A stretch of DNA of 50,745 bases. Origin: Eubacteriales bacterium (lineage in GTDB: Bacteria > Bacillota > Clostridia > Lachnospirales > Lachnospiraceae). Under the pieces are notes generated by a model, which was not told the DNA's origin, did no database searches, and worked only from the letters and a program-made list of their open reading frames with translations. Position numbers and translations under genes: made by a program. Each line of letters begins with the position of its first letter. Position 1 is the first letter of the stretch. Positions 42,468-50,069 of the stretch are shown piece by piece. The stretch is from NCBI GenBank assembly GCA_030524455.1, contig JAUNGT010000010.1, positions 28,287-79,031 of the forward strand, read 5' to 3'.

Positions 42468-43682
42468 TTACGGAATTGTCCGCTCCTCATTCGACCAGAT
42501 TCCGGCGACCAGCACGGTCATATCATCCTGAATTTTTCCGTGGCACTGTCCGATCGCGTACCGCAGCAGCAGATTGGCAAGATCCACCGGCGAGCTGGTG
42601 CGGGTGTTCTCCAGCTTCCGGGCAATCAGATACTCCCCGTCCCCGGCGGGCCAGTTCTGGAGCACGCCGTCGGAAAGCAGCACCACCATATCCCCGTCCG
42701 CCAGCTGACGGCTGCTGCCGGACAGCTTTCCGTCGTCCGCCATCCCCAGCGGCAGCTGCTGCGCGCTGATTTTTTCCACCGAGCTGCCCCGCTTGATAAA
42801 AGTCGCCGCCCCGCCGGCCTTTATCATCTCGCAGGTAGCCTTTTTTAAATCGATCCGGCACAGATCCAGCGTGGACATCCTCCGCTCGTCCCCCTCAGCC
42901 CCCACCATGCCGTCCAAAAGCTGCACCGCCATCCTGACGCCGAGCCCCGCATCCAGAATCCGCTCCGTCAGATCCACGATCCGGCCGCTGTCCCTGGCCG
43001 CGCACTCGCCGGAGCCCACGCCGTCCGACAAAATCATAGTGACGCCATCGTCCTCCTCCCAGAAGGAGTAGCTGTCTCCGGACACCGTCTCGTTCTCCTC
43101 GACGGCGGTGGCCGCCGCCGTCAGGCAGCAGAAGGCCGGCTCCTCCTCAAAATACAGGCTGACCGGTTCTTTCCCGACAAAATAGGGATTGCGCTTCTCC
43201 GGCACCAGCCGGATATCCATCAGGACCGAAAGATAGCCGGCAATCTCTGCCGCCGTCACGCTGGTATCCTCCTTCGTGCACAGCGATACCGATATTTCCA
43301 GCTTATCCTCCTGCCCCCGCAGAAGGTAGATATCCTGCACCCAGATATCCTCCCCCGCCAGCGCCCGCACAATCTGCCTCTCCTGCCTGCCGCCCAGGCG
43401 GATCAGCTGCACGGAGGTTCCCGCCACAGACTGCATAAACCCGGCCATCTGCCGCATATGCGCCGCATATTGCCTGCGGCTCTCAAAGGCCTGGAGCTGC
43501 CTCAGTCTCTGCTCCCGGTCCGTCTTTTGCCCCTCCTCTTCCTCCTGCGCAAGCTCCCAGTTCATCTCCCCCATCACGGCCGCCAGGCTCTGAAAGGTAT
43601 CCGCGCAGTTCAAAATTCTTCTCCTGTCGTAATCCAGCAAATACTCCGACTGCCGGGCATCGTAATCCGCATATTTTTTCAC
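42468..43682 (-). CDS. spoIIE: SpoIIE-type PP2C phosphatase lacking the membrane domain
   Basis: A 404-residue protein matching the C-terminal half of SpoIIE, the phosphatase that dephosphorylates SpoIIAA to free sigma-F in the forespore. Metal-binding motifs are ENETVSGDSYSFW, VTMILSDGVGSGECAA, MVVLLSDGVLQNW and QDDMTVLVAGI. The ~10-helix N-terminal membrane region of full SpoIIE (about 800 residues) is absent; instead residues 1–90 are charged and helical. The GTG at 43682 has GGGAGG and a Spo0A-type promoter 30 bp upstream, so the short form is a real start, not a misannotation. Location between divIC and tilS is the classical spoIIE slot. Confidence 0.92.
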   Translation of the reverse strand: MKKYADYDARQSEYLLDYDRRRILNCADTFQSLAAVMGEMNWELAQEEEEGQKTDREQRLRQLQAFESRRQYAAHMRQMAGFMQSVAGTSVQLIRLGGRQERQIVRALAGEDIWVQDIYLLRGQEDKLEISVSLCTKEDTSVTAAEIAGYLSVLMDIRLVPEKRNPYFVGKEPVSLYFEEEPAFCCLTAAATAVEENETVSGDSYSFWEEDDGVTMILSDGVGSGECAARDSGRIVDLTERILDAGLGVRMAVQLLDGMVGAEGDERRMSTLDLCRIDLKKATCEMIKAGGAATFIKRGSSVEKISAQQLPLGMADDGKLSGSSRQLADGDMVVLLSDGVLQNWPAGDGEYLIARKLENTRTSSPVDLANLLLRYAIGQCHGKIQDDMTVLVAGIWSNEERTIP

Positions 43683-43711
43683 CGGTCTGCCTCCCTACTG
43701 CTTTTTCCCAC

Positions 43712-43745
43712 AGTATAGCCTGTCCGGCGCGCGGGATTTGTCAAA
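43712..43745 (-). promoter_or_regulatory. Spo0A-type spoIIE promoter (21-bp spacer with 0A box)
   Basis: Minus-strand TTGACA (43739–43744) and TATACT (43712–43717) are separated by 21 bp. TTTGTCAAA (43737–43745, plus strand) matches the 0A-box consensus TTTGTCRAA and overlaps the -35. Bacillus subtilis spoIIE also has a 21-bp spacer activated by phosphorylated Spo0A. Confidence 0.75.
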
Positions 43746-43776
43746 GCGGCGCCCGCTTTCCGGAAATTTTTCCGCC

Positions 43777-43807
43777 AAAAAATGCAGCCTCTCCCCGAAG
43801 CTGCATT
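43777..43807 (-). terminator. Intrinsic terminator of divIC
   Basis: AATGCAGC (43781–43788) and GCTGCATT (43800–43807) form a stem followed on the minus strand by TTTTTT (43777–43782, overlapping the stem end). Confidence 0.8.
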
Positions 43808-43831
43808 CTCAAAGCCGTAGATTCCCGTTCT

Positions 43832-44143
43832 CTATTCCTCCGGCTTGAAAATAATCTCGCCGTCGTAGACCAGCCCCAGCTTATCCTTGGCGACCTCCTC
43901 CACGAATTTCCTGGTCTTGGTATACTTGCCGTACTCCTCTATCTCCTCCGTCCGCTGCGTCTCCTCCTCGATCTGCTGATTGAGCTGGCTGATCCTGGTG
44001 TCATAGTCCTGCTGCTTTTGGCGCAGCTCGATGCTCCGGAAGGACACAACAACCAGCACCATCAGCACCGCGACCAGCACCATCAGCATGCTCAGACGGT
44101 TTTGTCTTTTTTTTCGCCGAAAAACAATCTTTCTTTTAACCAT
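43832..44143 (-). CDS. divIC: Septum formation initiator, FtsB/DivIC family
   Basis: A 103-residue bitopic membrane protein of the divisome. A basic start (VKRKIVFRRKKRQNR) precedes one hydrophobic helix (about 18–36), then a coiled coil rich in Gln/Glu (IELRQKQQDYDTRISQLNQQ), then the C-terminal KLGLVYDGEIIFKP. It overlaps yabQ by 8 bp and is closed by its own terminator, separating it from spoIIE. Size and context fit DivIC well. Confidence 0.94.
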   Translation of the reverse strand: MVKRKIVFRRKKRQNRLSMLMVLVAVLMVLVVVSFRSIELRQKQQDYDTRISQLNQQIEEETQRTEEIEEYGKYTKTRKFVEEVAKDKLGLVYDGEIIFKPEE

Positions 44144-44651
44144 CTTTTCTGCCCCGCAATGCCTTTCGTTTACATAAGACCATTCTAGCCAGTTTCGCCC
44201 AGACCGTCAACCGCTTTTTGAAAATCCGCATCGCTCTTTTTCCGCGGCGCGCCCCTCCGGCCGCCTGTCCTGCCGCAAAACGGCCTGCCGCTGCAAAAGG
44301 CCCGGCGATCACCCTGAGGGCACGCTCTGTCCCCCTCCTGACCAGCCGAAGGAGAGCCGACATATATTTTACCCAGAAGGGACTTACCGTCCGCCGGTAG
44401 AACAGCATCCCCAGGGCCGCTCCCAGCACCGCAAACCAGCGCAGCACCCCGTCGCTCTCATAGTAGAGCAGCCGGAAAAAGCAGCCCGCCGCGAAGGCCC
44501 AGTAGGCAAGATCCTCCGCCGAAATCCAAAAAATCCCGTGGGAAAATACCCGCCGGAAAATCCGCAGGCAGTCGTACACGAAGGCAAGGGCGCAGCCCAG
44601 CAGCATGGAGTACAGCCAAAACTGCCCCTCCTCCACAATCAGGAAGCTCAC
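44136..44651 (-). CDS. yabQ: Spore cortex biosynthesis membrane protein YabQ
   Basis: A 171-residue membrane protein of the YabQ family, made in the mother cell and needed for spore cortex in Bacillus. The N-terminal half has about four hydrophobic helices, beginning with FLIVEEGQFWLYSMLLGCAL and DCLRIFRRVF. The C-terminal half is strongly basic and cytosolic. The start is GTG at 44651, three bases after the yabP stop, with only a weak ribosome-binding site (AGGCG), so coupling to yabP is likely. Confidence 0.9.
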   Translation of the reverse strand: MSFLIVEEGQFWLYSMLLGCALAFVYDCLRIFRRVFSHGIFWISAEDLAYWAFAAGCFFRLLYYESDGVLRWFAVLGAALGMLFYRRTVSPFWVKYMSALLRLVRRGTERALRVIAGPFAAAGRFAAGQAAGGARRGKRAMRIFKKRLTVWAKLARMVLCKRKALRGRKDG

Positions 44652-44654
44652 CGC

Positions 44655-44942
44655 CTACCGGAACAGTCTGGAAAGCAGGGATTCCGCCCTTGCCGGAGCG
44701 GCCGCGTTCTCGGAATAGGTCAGGCTGTCGATACGCCCGTCGATATCCACCTCGCCCTTCTCCAGCGTCAGCCGGCTCACATGCAGATCGCTGCCCCGGA
44801 TCATCAGCATCCCCTGATCCGTCTCCAATAGCACCTCTCCCACGTCGAAGGAAAGCACATCCGAAACGCCGTTGATGGCGCAGGTTTTCCGGTTTATCAG
44901 GCTGATCCTGTGCTGTCTTTTGCCGCTGTTTAACTCTTCCAT
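44655..44942 (-). CDS. yabP: Sporulation protein YabP
   Basis: A 95-residue small beta-rich protein of the YabP/YqfC family, required for spore formation in Bacillus and expressed in the mother cell. Characteristic stretches are HRISLINRKTCAINGVSDV and LSFDVGEVLLETDQGMLMI. It continues through GSDLHVSRLTLEKGEVDIDG to an Ala-rich tail. AGGAGG precedes the ATG, and a sigma-E-like promoter lies between it and rqcP. It is followed immediately by yabQ. Confidence 0.95.
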   Translation of the reverse strand: MEELNSGKRQHRISLINRKTCAINGVSDVLSFDVGEVLLETDQGMLMIRGSDLHVSRLTLEKGEVDIDGRIDSLTYSENAAAPARAESLLSRLFR

Positions 44943-44967
44943 CGCGCACCTCCTGCTCTGTTACATC

Positions 44968-44993
44968 AGTATATGCGCGCTTTTGTTGTCTAT
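44968..44993 (-). promoter_or_regulatory. Candidate sigma-E promoter of yabPQ
   Basis: Minus-strand CATATACT (44968–44975) resembles the sigma-E -10 CATACANT. An ATA at 44991–44993, inside TCATAG, lies 15 bp upstream as the -35 core. yabP is sigma-E dependent in Bacillus. Confidence 0.45.
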
Positions 44994-45002
44994 GACCCTT
45001 CG

Positions 45003-45242
45003 TCAGAGGTATTTGAACATTTCCTTGGCCTCTTCCTTGCGGATCGTCTCCTGCACCGTGACCACCTCCACGGATACGTCCTTATTGCCGAAGCGGATCG
45101 TGATCCTGTCGCCGGGCTTTACCTCCGCGGACGCCCTGGCCGCCTTGTCGTTGAGAAATACCCGGCCCGCGTCGCAGGCCTCGTTGGCCACGCTCCTGCG
45201 CTTGATCAGCCGGGAAACCTTCAGATATTTGTCCAGTCTCAT
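45003..45242 (-). CDS. rqcP: RNA-binding S4-domain protein RqcP (YabO/Hsp15-like)
   Basis: A 79-residue S4-fold protein. MRLDKYLKVSRLIKRRSVAN opens the S4 domain and VFLNDKAARASAEVKPGDRI continues it. The family works in bacterial ribosome-associated quality control, stabilising peptidyl-tRNA during alanine tailing. It sits between hup and yabP, the conserved Firmicutes position, with a terminator between hup and this gene. Confidence 0.95.
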   Translation of the reverse strand: MRLDKYLKVSRLIKRRSVANEACDAGRVFLNDKAARASAEVKPGDRITIRFGNKDVSVEVVTVQETIRKEEAKEMFKYL

Positions 45243-45262
45243 GCTTCCTCCTGTCTGAAATC

Positions 45263-45288
45263 AAAAAGGCAGCCTGCAAAGGGCTGCC
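45263..45288 (-). terminator. Intrinsic terminator of hup
   Basis: GGCAGCC (45268–45274) and GGCTGCC (45282–45288) form the stem; TTTTT (45263–45267) follows on the minus strand. Read-through would be needed to reach rqcP from the hup promoter. Confidence 0.8.
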
Positions 45289-45307
45289 CTCTTATCCGTC
45301 GTCTGTC

Positions 45308-45580
45308 TTAGTTGATGGAATCCTTTAACGCCTTGCCGGCTTTGAACTTGGGAGTCTTGGAAGCAGCGATGGTCATCGCCTCGCCGGTCTGGGGGTTTCT
45401 TCCCTCTCTTGCCGCTCTCTCGGATACCTCGAAGGTGCCGAAGCCAACCAGCTGGATCTTCTCCCCCTTCTTCAGCTCCTCTGCCACAACATCAGTGAAC
45501 GCCTTCAGGGCCTTTTCCGCGTCCTTCTTGGAAATCTCTGCCTGCTCGGCAATTGCCGCGACTAATTCTGTTTTGTTCAT
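45308..45580 (-). CDS. hup: HU-family DNA-binding protein
   Basis: A 90-residue nucleoid protein that bends DNA non-specifically. [20 protein letters not shown] begins the helical dimerisation domain, and the beta-arm signature is [22 protein letters not shown]. The size is exact for HU. AGGAGGAG precedes the ATG, and a consensus promoter starts ~75 nt upstream, giving a long leader. Confidence 0.98.
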   Translation of the reverse strand: MNKTELVAAIAEQAEISKKDAEKALKAFTDVVAEELKKGEKIQLVGFGTFEVSERAAREGRNPQTGEAMTIAASKTPKFKAGKALKDSIN

Positions 45581-45657
45581 TATGAACTCCTCCTGTAATT
45601 CTTTTCATGGTAAATTGCAATGCCCGAAGGCTTCTCCCCCAGGAACATCATATTCTA

Positions 45658-45686
45658 TTTATACCTGCACTTATCTTTTTTGTCAA
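45658..45686 (-). promoter_or_regulatory. Strong sigma-A promoter of hup
   Basis: Minus-strand TTGACA (45681–45686), exactly 17 bp, TATAAA (45658–45663); it begins four bases beyond the cotS-family stop codon. Confidence 0.85.
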
Positions 45687-45689
45687 TAC

Positions 45690-46673
45690 TTACACCGAAA
45701 ATGTCTGCTCCAAAAAGGCTGTTTTCGCGGTTTTCTGGGCCAGCAGACGGTCCAGTTTTTCCATATGCCGCCCAGGAATCCATGCTTTTCCGCTGTTATA
45801 ATAGTAGTTGACGATTTTCCAGAATTTTTCGGGATAGGAAAAGCGGTAATACAGCTGGAGCCAGTCTGCCGCGCTCAGCCGGTTCTCCCGGTTATACACG
45901 TCCAAAAGCCCTCTGGCCAGCGGCACCGACCATCCGGTTTTCTCCAGCAGCTTGCGCAGAAACTGGTACAAATCCCTCATCTGGCTGTCCAGCGCATACT
46001 TCTCGAAATTCACCGGGAAAATGCCGCCCCCACACATCAGATTATGGTGCTGGTAATCCCCGTGACAGAAGCTCCCGGCCTCCTCGCAGGCGGAGGCGTC
46101 CAGCAGGCTGCCGTATGCCTTCACCTCCTCCGTGACCCGGCAGGCTTCCTCCAAAAACGGATCGAAGCTTTGCTGCAGAAAAATCTCGAAGGCGCTCTTT
46201 TGCCCCTTGTCCCGCAAAAAACGCCGCACCTTCCGAAGCTCCCGGTTGCGCTTCTCGTATTCCTCCGCCAGGCCTGCCGCGCGCAGCCCGTATTCCTGTG
46301 CCAGCCCCGGCGCGCACAGCGCCCGATGAAGGCGTGCAAGCTGATGGATGGCCTCACGGCATTCCTGTCCGTCTTTTAAGCTGCACTCGCGGCCGCCGGG
46401 CCAGGTTTTTACGATACACCTGCTCTGCTCGCTGTCTGTGCAGAACAGTTCCCCCTCCCGCGTCCGTTCCAGCCTCTCCGCCGCCCCGAAGCCGTTCTGC
46501 GCCGCCGTAAGAAGCAGCTTTTCCAGCAGCTCCAGCCGAAATTGCGGTCCTTTATATTCTTTCAGGATAAACCAGCCTTTATTCGTCTCGCACAGAAAAG
46601 CGTTCCGGCTTTTCTGGGTGCGGATCACCTCAAAATCATAATTTTCCAGCACGTTTACGGTTCTGTCATTCAA
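45690..46673 (-). CDS. CotS-family spore coat protein (kinase-like fold)
   Basis: A 327-residue protein with an aminoglycoside-phosphotransferase-like fold, as in spore coat proteins CotS, CotI and YutH. NAFLCETNKGWFILKEYKGP is the Lys-containing strand of the small lobe, and SFCHGDYQHHNLMCGGG is the catalytic-loop-like motif with Asp. It ends IPGRHMEKLDRLLAQKT. I place the start at a TTG (46673), seven bases after GGGAGGG; the ATG at 46691 lacks a ribosome-binding site and lies at the expected transcript start. A CATAGGATA -10-like box upstream suits mother-cell sigma factors. Kinase activity is not assumed. Confidence 0.85.
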   Translation of the reverse strand: MNDRTVNVLENYDFEVIRTQKSRNAFLCETNKGWFILKEYKGPQFRLELLEKLLLTAAQNGFGAAERLERTREGELFCTDSEQSRCIVKTWPGGRECSLKDGQECREAIHQLARLHRALCAPGLAQEYGLRAAGLAEEYEKRNRELRKVRRFLRDKGQKSAFEIFLQQSFDPFLEEACRVTEEVKAYGSLLDASACEEAGSFCHGDYQHHNLMCGGGIFPVNFEKYALDSQMRDLYQFLRKLLEKTGWSVPLARGLLDVYNRENRLSAADWLQLYYRFSYPEKFWKIVNYYYNSGKAWIPGRHMEKLDRLLAQKTAKTAFLEQTFSV

Positions 46674-46703
46674 GTGTATGCCCTCCCGCATCTTAGGTAC
46701 TGC

Positions 46704-46712
46704 TATCCTATG
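46704..46712 (-). promoter_or_regulatory. Sporulation-type -10 box upstream of the cotS-family gene
   Basis: Minus-strand CATAGGATA fits CATANNNTA of sigma-K and partly CATACANT of sigma-E. No unambiguous -35 for either factor was found at standard spacing. Confidence 0.35.
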
Positions 46713-46746
46713 TGCGCTGTGCGGACGGTATGAATAAAAAATTATG

Positions 46747-46788
46747 TTTCACTTTCGGAGGCATTCTGGTAAAATGGGAATAGCCCAT
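46747..46788 (+). promoter_or_regulatory. Promoter and palindromic site of the YihS-like isomerase gene
   Basis: TTTCAC (46747–46752), 17 bp, TAAAAT (46770–46775). ATGGGAATAGCCCAT (46774–46788), a palindrome with 5-bp arms, overlaps the -10 end and probable start site, a fitting place for a repressor. Confidence 0.5.
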
Positions 46789-46814
46789 ATAAATAAAAGA
46801 AAGGGATGAATCAA

Positions 46815-48062
46815 ATGAGCGAGACAAATCAGAAATATCTGCTCGGGACGAAGGAGAACGAGGCATTTTTGAAGGAAGTGCGCGAAGGGTTATTTCAATT
46901 CGGGCACAGGTTCCCCTCTCCCGGAGGAAGTTCTTACTACCTGGGGGACGACGGCACGCCCTGGAAGGACCGGAGCCGTGAGACCTGGATCACCAGCCGG
47001 ATGGCTCATGTATACAGCCTGGGCTGCTTTCTGGGCCATGAGGGAAGCGCCGACCTTGCGGCGGCGGCGATCCGCGGCCTGCGCGGCGAGCTGCACGATA
47101 CCGCCAACGGCGGCTGGTACGCGGGGCTGACCGCAGACGGCGGTATCCTGCCCAACAAGCAGTGCTACGCCCACGCCTTCGTGATCCTGGCAGCCTCCTC
47201 CGGCGTGCTGGCGGGCGTTCCCGGCGCGGACGAGCTTTTGAAGGATGCGCTGGCTCTCTATGACCTGCGCTTCTGGAACGAGGAGGAAGGACTCTCCTGC
47301 GACACCTGGAACACCGAATTTACCGTTCTGGACGACTACCGCGGCTTAAACGCCAATATGCACACTGTGGAGGCCTTTCTGGCCGCAGCCGACGTGACCG
47401 GCGACGAGAAGTACCGTGTCCGCGCGGGACGCATCATCGATCATGTGACGGGCTGGGCTTCCGACAATCACTGGCGTATCCCGGAGCATTTTACCAAAGC
47501 GTGGGTCCCGGATCTGGAATGCAATAAGGACCGCCCCGACGACCAGTTCAAGCCCTACGGCGCAACCCCCGGCCACGGCATCGAGTGGGCGCGCCTGATT
47601 GCCCAGTGGGCGCTCTCCACCTATGCGGACGATCCGGAGGCCGCTGGCAAATATATCGCGGTATCCGAAAACCTCTACTGCCGCGCCATCGAGGATGCCT
47701 GGAACGCGGACGGCGCACCCGGCATTGTATACACCACGGACTGGAACGGCAAGCCGGTTGTGCACGACCGGATGCACTGGACCCTGGCGGAAGCCATCAA
47801 CACCTCCGCCGTACTTTTCCATACCACCGGCAAGCAGCAGTACGCCGACAACTATGCGGAATTCATGCGCTATCTGGATGAGAAGGTGCTGGATCATGTG
47901 CACGGCTCCTGGTTCCATCAGCTTGACCGGAACAACAACCTGATCGGCACCGTATGGCCCGGCAAGTCCGACCTCTACCACGCAGTGCAGGCGACGCTGA
48001 TTCCCTTCTATGCGGCGAACCTCTCCATCGCTCCCGCTGTCAGGGGTGGCAAAAAGTGCTAA
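46815..48062 (+). CDS. AGE-superfamily aldose–ketose isomerase (YihS-like)
   Basis: A 415-residue (alpha/alpha)6-barrel enzyme of the N-acylglucosamine 2-epimerase superfamily, closest by eye to YihS. Shared landmarks include TWITSRMAHVYSLG, GGWYAGLTADGGI followed by a KQCYAHAF stretch, DYRGLNANMHTVEAFLAA, RIPEHFTKAW with CNKDRP, PYGATPGHGIEWARL and GSWFHQLDRNNN. YihS interconverts sulfoquinovose with sulfofructose and also mannose with fructose. The ATG at 46815 follows AAAGGG at good spacing; the one at 46806 abuts it. No sulfosugar genes are adjacent, so the substrate (hexose or sulfoquinovose) stays open. Confidence 0.9.
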   Translation: MSETNQKYLLGTKENEAFLKEVREGLFQFGHRFPSPGGSSYYLGDDGTPWKDRSRETWITSRMAHVYSLGCFLGHEGSADLAAAAIRGLRGELHDTANGGWYAGLTADGGILPNKQCYAHAFVILAASSGVLAGVPGADELLKDALALYDLRFWNEEEGLSCDTWNTEFTVLDDYRGLNANMHTVEAFLAAADVTGDEKYRVRAGRIIDHVTGWASDNHWRIPEHFTKAWVPDLECNKDRPDDQFKPYGATPGHGIEWARLIAQWALSTYADDPEAAGKYIAVSENLYCRAIEDAWNADGAPGIVYTTDWNGKPVVHDRMHWTLAEAINTSAVLFHTTGKQQYADNYAEFMRYLDEKVLDHVHGSWFHQLDRNNNLIGTVWPGKSDLYHAVQATLIPFYAANLSIAPAVRGGKKC

Positions 48063-48086
48063 GACCCGTCTGACCGTATTACCCGG

Positions 48087-48122
48087 CAGGGGGATGCACC
48101 GGCAATCCGGCGCATCCCCCTG
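48087..48122. terminator. Convergent terminator between the isomerase and cca
   Basis: Arms 48087–48102 and 48107–48122 pair over 16 bp with one mismatch around loop CAAT; TCTTATTCTTTATT follows on the plus strand. Confidence 0.8.
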
Positions 48123-48131
48123 TCTTATTCT

Positions 48132-49472
48132 TTATTCTCTCTTCTTCGCCTGCTCCATCAGATATTCCCGCGTGTTTCTCTCCGGCTCCTCCAACACAAG
48201 CTCCAAAAGCTCCTGCAAAACCTCTCCCAGCTGTGGTCCCGGCTGCATCCCGGCTGCGATCAGATCCCGCCCGTTCACCGCCAGATCCTTTAAGCTCACG
48301 CAGGCGTGGCTTTTGAGCACGGCCTCGTAATCCCGGTACATGCGTTCCAGCCGCGCTTCCTTCTCCTTTCGCAGATAATCGCTCTGGGCACTCATGTCCG
48401 CCGCCTTCACCCGGAACAGCTCCGGAAACAGATCACTTCCCAGACGGTTCAGGGCGCGGCGCATATATTTTTCTCCGGGCTCGATCCGCACGTCGTGGGC
48501 GCGCACCAGCCGCACCACCCGGTCGATCGTCTCGTTATCAAACTTCAGACGGCGCATCGCCTCCCGGGCGATCCGCGCACTCACCTCCTCATGCCCGTGA
48601 AAATGATCCACGCCCTCTGCGTCCGTCGTCCGCGTCAGAGCCTTGCCCATATCGTGAAACAGAAGCGCCAGCCGCAGCGTTTTCTCCGGCGCGCTGGCCA
48701 TCAGCGCCCGCACGGTATGCTCTCCCACATTCCAGCAATGGTGCGGATTATTCTGAGGCGTTTGCTCTATCCGGTCAAATTCCGGCAAAAAAACCGCCGT
48801 CATCCCGGTCTCCCGGCACACCCTGAGAAGCTCCGGGTGAGGGCTTGTCAGCAGCTTTACCAGCTCCGTCCGGATCCGCTCCGCACTGATTTTTTCCAGT
48901 GTGCCGGAGAGAGCCGCTATGGCCGCCAGTGTGCCCTCGTCGATCCGATAGCCCAGCTGTGCGGAAAACCGCACCGCCCGCATCATCCGCAGCGCATCCT
49001 CCGTGAATCGCTCCACCGGATCGCCCACACAGCGCACCACTTTTTTTTCGATATCCTCCAGCCCCCCGAAAATATCCACCAGTCCAACCGTATCGTTGTA
49101 GGCCATGGCGTTGATTGTAAAATCCCGCCTCCGGAGATCCTCCCGCAGCGAAGCTGTAAAGGTGACCTCCTTCGGGTGCCTGCCGTCCTCGTACTTCCCG
49201 TCAATCCGGTAGGTCGTCACCTCATATCCCGTCTTATCCTGCAGGACCGTCACCGTACCGTGCTGAATCCCCGTGTCCACCGTCCGTTTAAAAAGCGCCT
49301 TCACCTGCTCCGGCCTGGCCGAGGTTGTGATATCCCAGTCGTCCGGCTGTCGCCCCAGAATGCTGTCCCGAATACAGCCGCCCACGGCCCATGCCTCGAA
49401 ACCGCCTCCCTGCAGCGTCTCTATAATCCTCCGCACCGCCTCCGGCAGTACAATCTCAATCTCCTTACTCAT
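48132..49472 (-). CDS. cca: CCA tRNA nucleotidyltransferase
   Basis: A 446-residue class II nucleotidyltransferase that adds or repairs the 3' CCA of tRNAs; the tRNA genes seen here lack an encoded CCA. The catalytic motif is AVGGCIRDSILGRQPDDWDI with the two Asp, then TYRIDGKYEDGRHPKEVTF, RRDFTINAMAYND and the base-selection EDALRMMRAVRFSAQLGY. An HD domain (HHCWNVGEHTVRAL, LLFHDMGKALTRT) occupies the middle to C-terminal part, as in clostridial enzymes. Confidence 0.96.
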   Translation of the reverse strand: MSKEIEIVLPEAVRRIIETLQGGGFEAWAVGGCIRDSILGRQPDDWDITTSARPEQVKALFKRTVDTGIQHGTVTVLQDKTGYEVTTYRIDGKYEDGRHPKEVTFTASLREDLRRRDFTINAMAYNDTVGLVDIFGGLEDIEKKVVRCVGDPVERFTEDALRMMRAVRFSAQLGYRIDEGTLAAIAALSGTLEKISAERIRTELVKLLTSPHPELLRVCRETGMTAVFLPEFDRIEQTPQNNPHHCWNVGEHTVRALMASAPEKTLRLALLFHDMGKALTRTTDAEGVDHFHGHEEVSARIAREAMRRLKFDNETIDRVVRLVRAHDVRIEPGEKYMRRALNRLGSDLFPELFRVKAADMSAQSDYLRKEKEARLERMYRDYEAVLKSHACVSLKDLAVNGRDLIAAGMQPGPQLGEVLQELLELVLEEPERNTREYLMEQAKKRE

Positions 49473-49568
49473 CGTTTCTTTTCCTTTCTCCGTCTCAGTG
49501 TACCATAGATGTCTCCGTTCTGTACATACATATACGCCGTTAAGAATTTCGGAACCGGATCAAAGAGC

Positions 49569-49597
49569 TTGCCTGCTGTTCGCTGTAATGCTATACT
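49569..49597 (+). promoter_or_regulatory. Candidate promoter of the XRE regulator gene
   Basis: TTGCCT (49569–49574), exactly 17 bp, TATACT (49592–49597), about 50 bp before the ATG. Confidence 0.6.
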
Positions 49598-49649
49598 TAA
49601 TCCGTCTTATTGCTCATTTCTACAAATTACTTTTCAGAAAGGACAGCCT

Positions 49650-50069
49650 ATGTACGAGATTTTTAAACAGCTCTGTGACGAAATGGGCATCACCCCCTAT
49701 CGTTTCTGCAAGGATACCGGCATTAATTCCTCTACCATCAGCACATGGAAATCAAAAAATAAGCCGTGCTCCTTCAAGCTGGCCGACGCGATTTCCCGGT
49801 ATTTTCACGTGAGTATAGACTACCTTATGACCGGAAGGGAGAAAACGCGGCCGGACCGTTCCCCCCGGGAGGAGCAGTCCCGGGATATCAAGAAAAAATA
49901 TGAGGAAATACATGCTCTGCTCAAAAGCCGGGAATCCCAGCCCCTTTTTTTTGATGGGAAGCCCGCCGACGAGGAGAGCATTGACCTGCTCTTAAAGCAG
50001 GTGGAAATTTCACTGGCCCTGATTGACAGGGACAGGCGCCTGAAAACAATTCACCACAAGGAGAACTAA
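49650..50069 (+). CDS. XRE-family transcriptional regulator
   Basis: A 139-residue protein. The N-terminal Cro/C1-type helix-turn-helix reads EMGITPYRFCKDTGINSSTI, then STWKSKNKPCSFKLADAI and FHVSIDYLMTG. The rest is charged and helical, without a recognised effector domain. AAAGGA precedes the ATG at 49650. Its TAA overlaps the ATG of a degraded ImmA/IrrE-type peptidase gene (TAATG). Repressor plus ImmA pairs are typical of integrated elements, where the peptidase cleaves the repressor. Here the partner is broken and no other element genes remain, so the pair looks like a relic or a domesticated regulator. Confidence 0.92.
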   Translation: MYEIFKQLCDEMGITPYRFCKDTGINSSTISTWKSKNKPCSFKLADAISRYFHVSIDYLMTGREKTRPDRSPREEQSRDIKKKYEEIHALLKSRESQPLFFDGKPADEESIDLLLKQVEISLALIDRDRRLKTIHHKEN

